A DNA stretch of 14,867 nt, from NCBI GenBank assembly GCA_964446745.1, contig CAYURR010000069.1, positions 1 through 14,867 on the forward strand, written 5' to 3'. This DNA comes from CAYURR01 sp964446745 (GTDB taxonomy: Bacteria; Bacillota; Clostridia; Lachnospirales; WQUN01). Position 1 is the stretch's first letter. Every line of letters starts with the position of its first letter. The notes under the pieces are model-generated. The model was not told the DNA's origin. It did no database searches and saw only the letters and a list, made by a program, of their open reading frames with translations. This document shows positions 14,276 through 14,867 of the stretch, piece after piece. Made by a program: the position numbers and the translations under genes.

Positions 14276-14867
14276 TTGAATAATCATACACAAGATGAAG
14301 ACGACAGGGATCAAGGCGCAGATATGCGTGATTCGGGTCGAGATTCAAGCCGTGATTCAGATAGAAACGACAGAAATGATAGACCGGCAAAGGAATACTT
14401 TGATGAAAATAATGTCTCCAGAAGGGCAGTAGGCCGGTTGTTTTCGGATAGCGATCCGAAGAGAGTGGCTGAGGCTTCCGATCCGGATAGGGATAACACA
14501 ATCGTTAAAGGCTTTTCAGATACAGGGATCATCGATCAGGACGCAAGTGCTATGGTGGCTCGTAGAATAGAACGCAGTCTGGATGCCGCGCATAGAACTG
14601 ATGGGCACAGAACTGATGGGCACAGAACTGATGGAAACAGAACTGATGGGCATAGGGACGCTCCGTCTAATCGAGGCGATGCCTCAGGTCGCGCAGATAT
14701 GCCGCAGCCAAAGCCCGCTGTAAAGATCAATCCGCATCTGAACGCGCGTCAGCCAATTCGCACGCCGCAGAGCGGTATGAGGCGCCCGCCGCAGAGCAAT
14801 GACGAGGATCCGTCGGTCGAATACGAGGGCGAGGAGTTTAACTCGTTCAAGAAGCGTTATTCGGGCA
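14276..14867 (+). CDS. Hydrophilic, probably disordered protein of unknown function, N-terminal part
   Basis: An open frame of 197 codons that leaves the window at its right edge. The TTG at 14276 is chosen because a perfect GGAGGTGAT (14264-14272) stands directly upstream. An in-frame ATG at 14252 has no such site and would lie almost at the transcription start. The product is dominated by Asp, Arg, Asn, Ser and Gly (for example DEDDRDQ and DSDRNDRNDR) with no hydrophobic segment or known domain in the part seen. A 15-base repeat occurs four times in frame (14594-14653), giving RTDGH, RTDGH, RTDGN, RTDGH. After it comes a Pro/Arg-rich section (RRPPQSNDEDPS) and EYEGEEF near the edge. Such N-termini often precede a membrane or enzymatic domain, but the family cannot be named. 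The promoter and ribosome binding site make it a real gene. Confidence 0.72.
   Translation, partial: MNNHTQDEDDRDQGADMRDSGRDSSRDSDRNDRNDRPAKEYFDENNVSRRAVGRLFSDSDPKRVAEASDPDRDNTIVKGFSDTGIIDQDASAMVARRIERSLDAAHRTDGHRTDGHRTDGNRTDGHRDAPSNRGDASGRADMPQPKPAVKINPHLNARQPIRTPQSGMRRPPQSNDEDPSVEYEGEEFNSFKKRYSG
14594..14653 (+). repeat. Four tandem 15-base in-frame repeats
   Basis: The unit AGAACTGATGGGCAC occurs at 14594-14608 and 14609-14623 identically, at 14624-14638 as AGAACTGATGGAAAC, and at 14639-14653 ending in CAT. Because the unit is a multiple of three, copy-number change would add or remove five residues (RTDGH) without breaking the frame. Confidence 0.95.

Noticed and set aside
14594..14653. 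CRISPR array
   Set aside because: The repeats are 15 bases, contiguous without spacers, and in frame inside a coding region.
14148..14730. Minus-strand frames opposite the right-edge gene
   Set aside because: Low-complexity shadows of the repeat-rich plus-strand gene, which has a promoter and ribosome binding site.

Overview
The window reads as a compact bacterial chromosome segment, most likely from a Gram-positive anaerobe of the Clostridia (Bacillota). The support is strong GGAGG-type ribosome binding sites, several near-consensus sigma-A promoters with 17-base spacers, TTG/GTG starts, and protein families typical of that group (clostridial-type DHH phosphoesterase, MATE exporter, YgiQ radical SAM protein, short SAH hydrolase). 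A large Lhr helicase is less common there, so the placement is an inference and no genus is proposed. Host-like regions have roughly balanced base composition. The centre of the defence ATPase gene is clearly more AT-rich. No tRNA, rRNA, CRISPR array or insertion sequence was seen, and no stretch above 300 bases lacks a gene.

Left part (1-4120): the 5' end of a DHH-family phosphoesterase gene leaves on the minus strand. Facing away from it on the plus strand are a MATE exporter, an AAA-type ATPase with an HNH endonuclease (resembling the Septu anti-phage pair PtuA/PtuB), and a small flavodoxin. The ATPase and nuclease genes are 4 bases apart. The group ends in a hairpin between two convergent transcription units.

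Right part (4143-14113): five minus-strand genes are packed nose to tail behind one good promoter at 14147-14175. In transcription order they are S-adenosylhomocysteine hydrolase, a YgiQ-type radical SAM protein, an Rpn-family (PD-(D/E)XK) nuclease, threonine synthase and the giant helicase Lhr. Junctions are 0, 1, about 23 and -4 bases, so they look like one operon mixing methyl-cycle and amino-acid metabolism with two DNA-acting proteins. Inside the Rpn gene an internal ATG with a strong ribosome binding site could give a 66-residue C-terminal protein. This is the arrangement described for E. coli rpn genes, where the nested product is an antitoxin.

Right edge (14214-14867): a consensus promoter and a perfect Shine-Dalgarno sequence lead into a TTG-started, hydrophilic, apparently disordered protein of unknown function. 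It contains a 4 x 15-base in-frame repeat and runs off the window.

The items most worth following up are the Septu-like pair, the nested Rpn start inside a housekeeping-type operon, the 80-base C-free tract before the Septu-like pair, and the unassigned repeat-bearing protein at the right edge.
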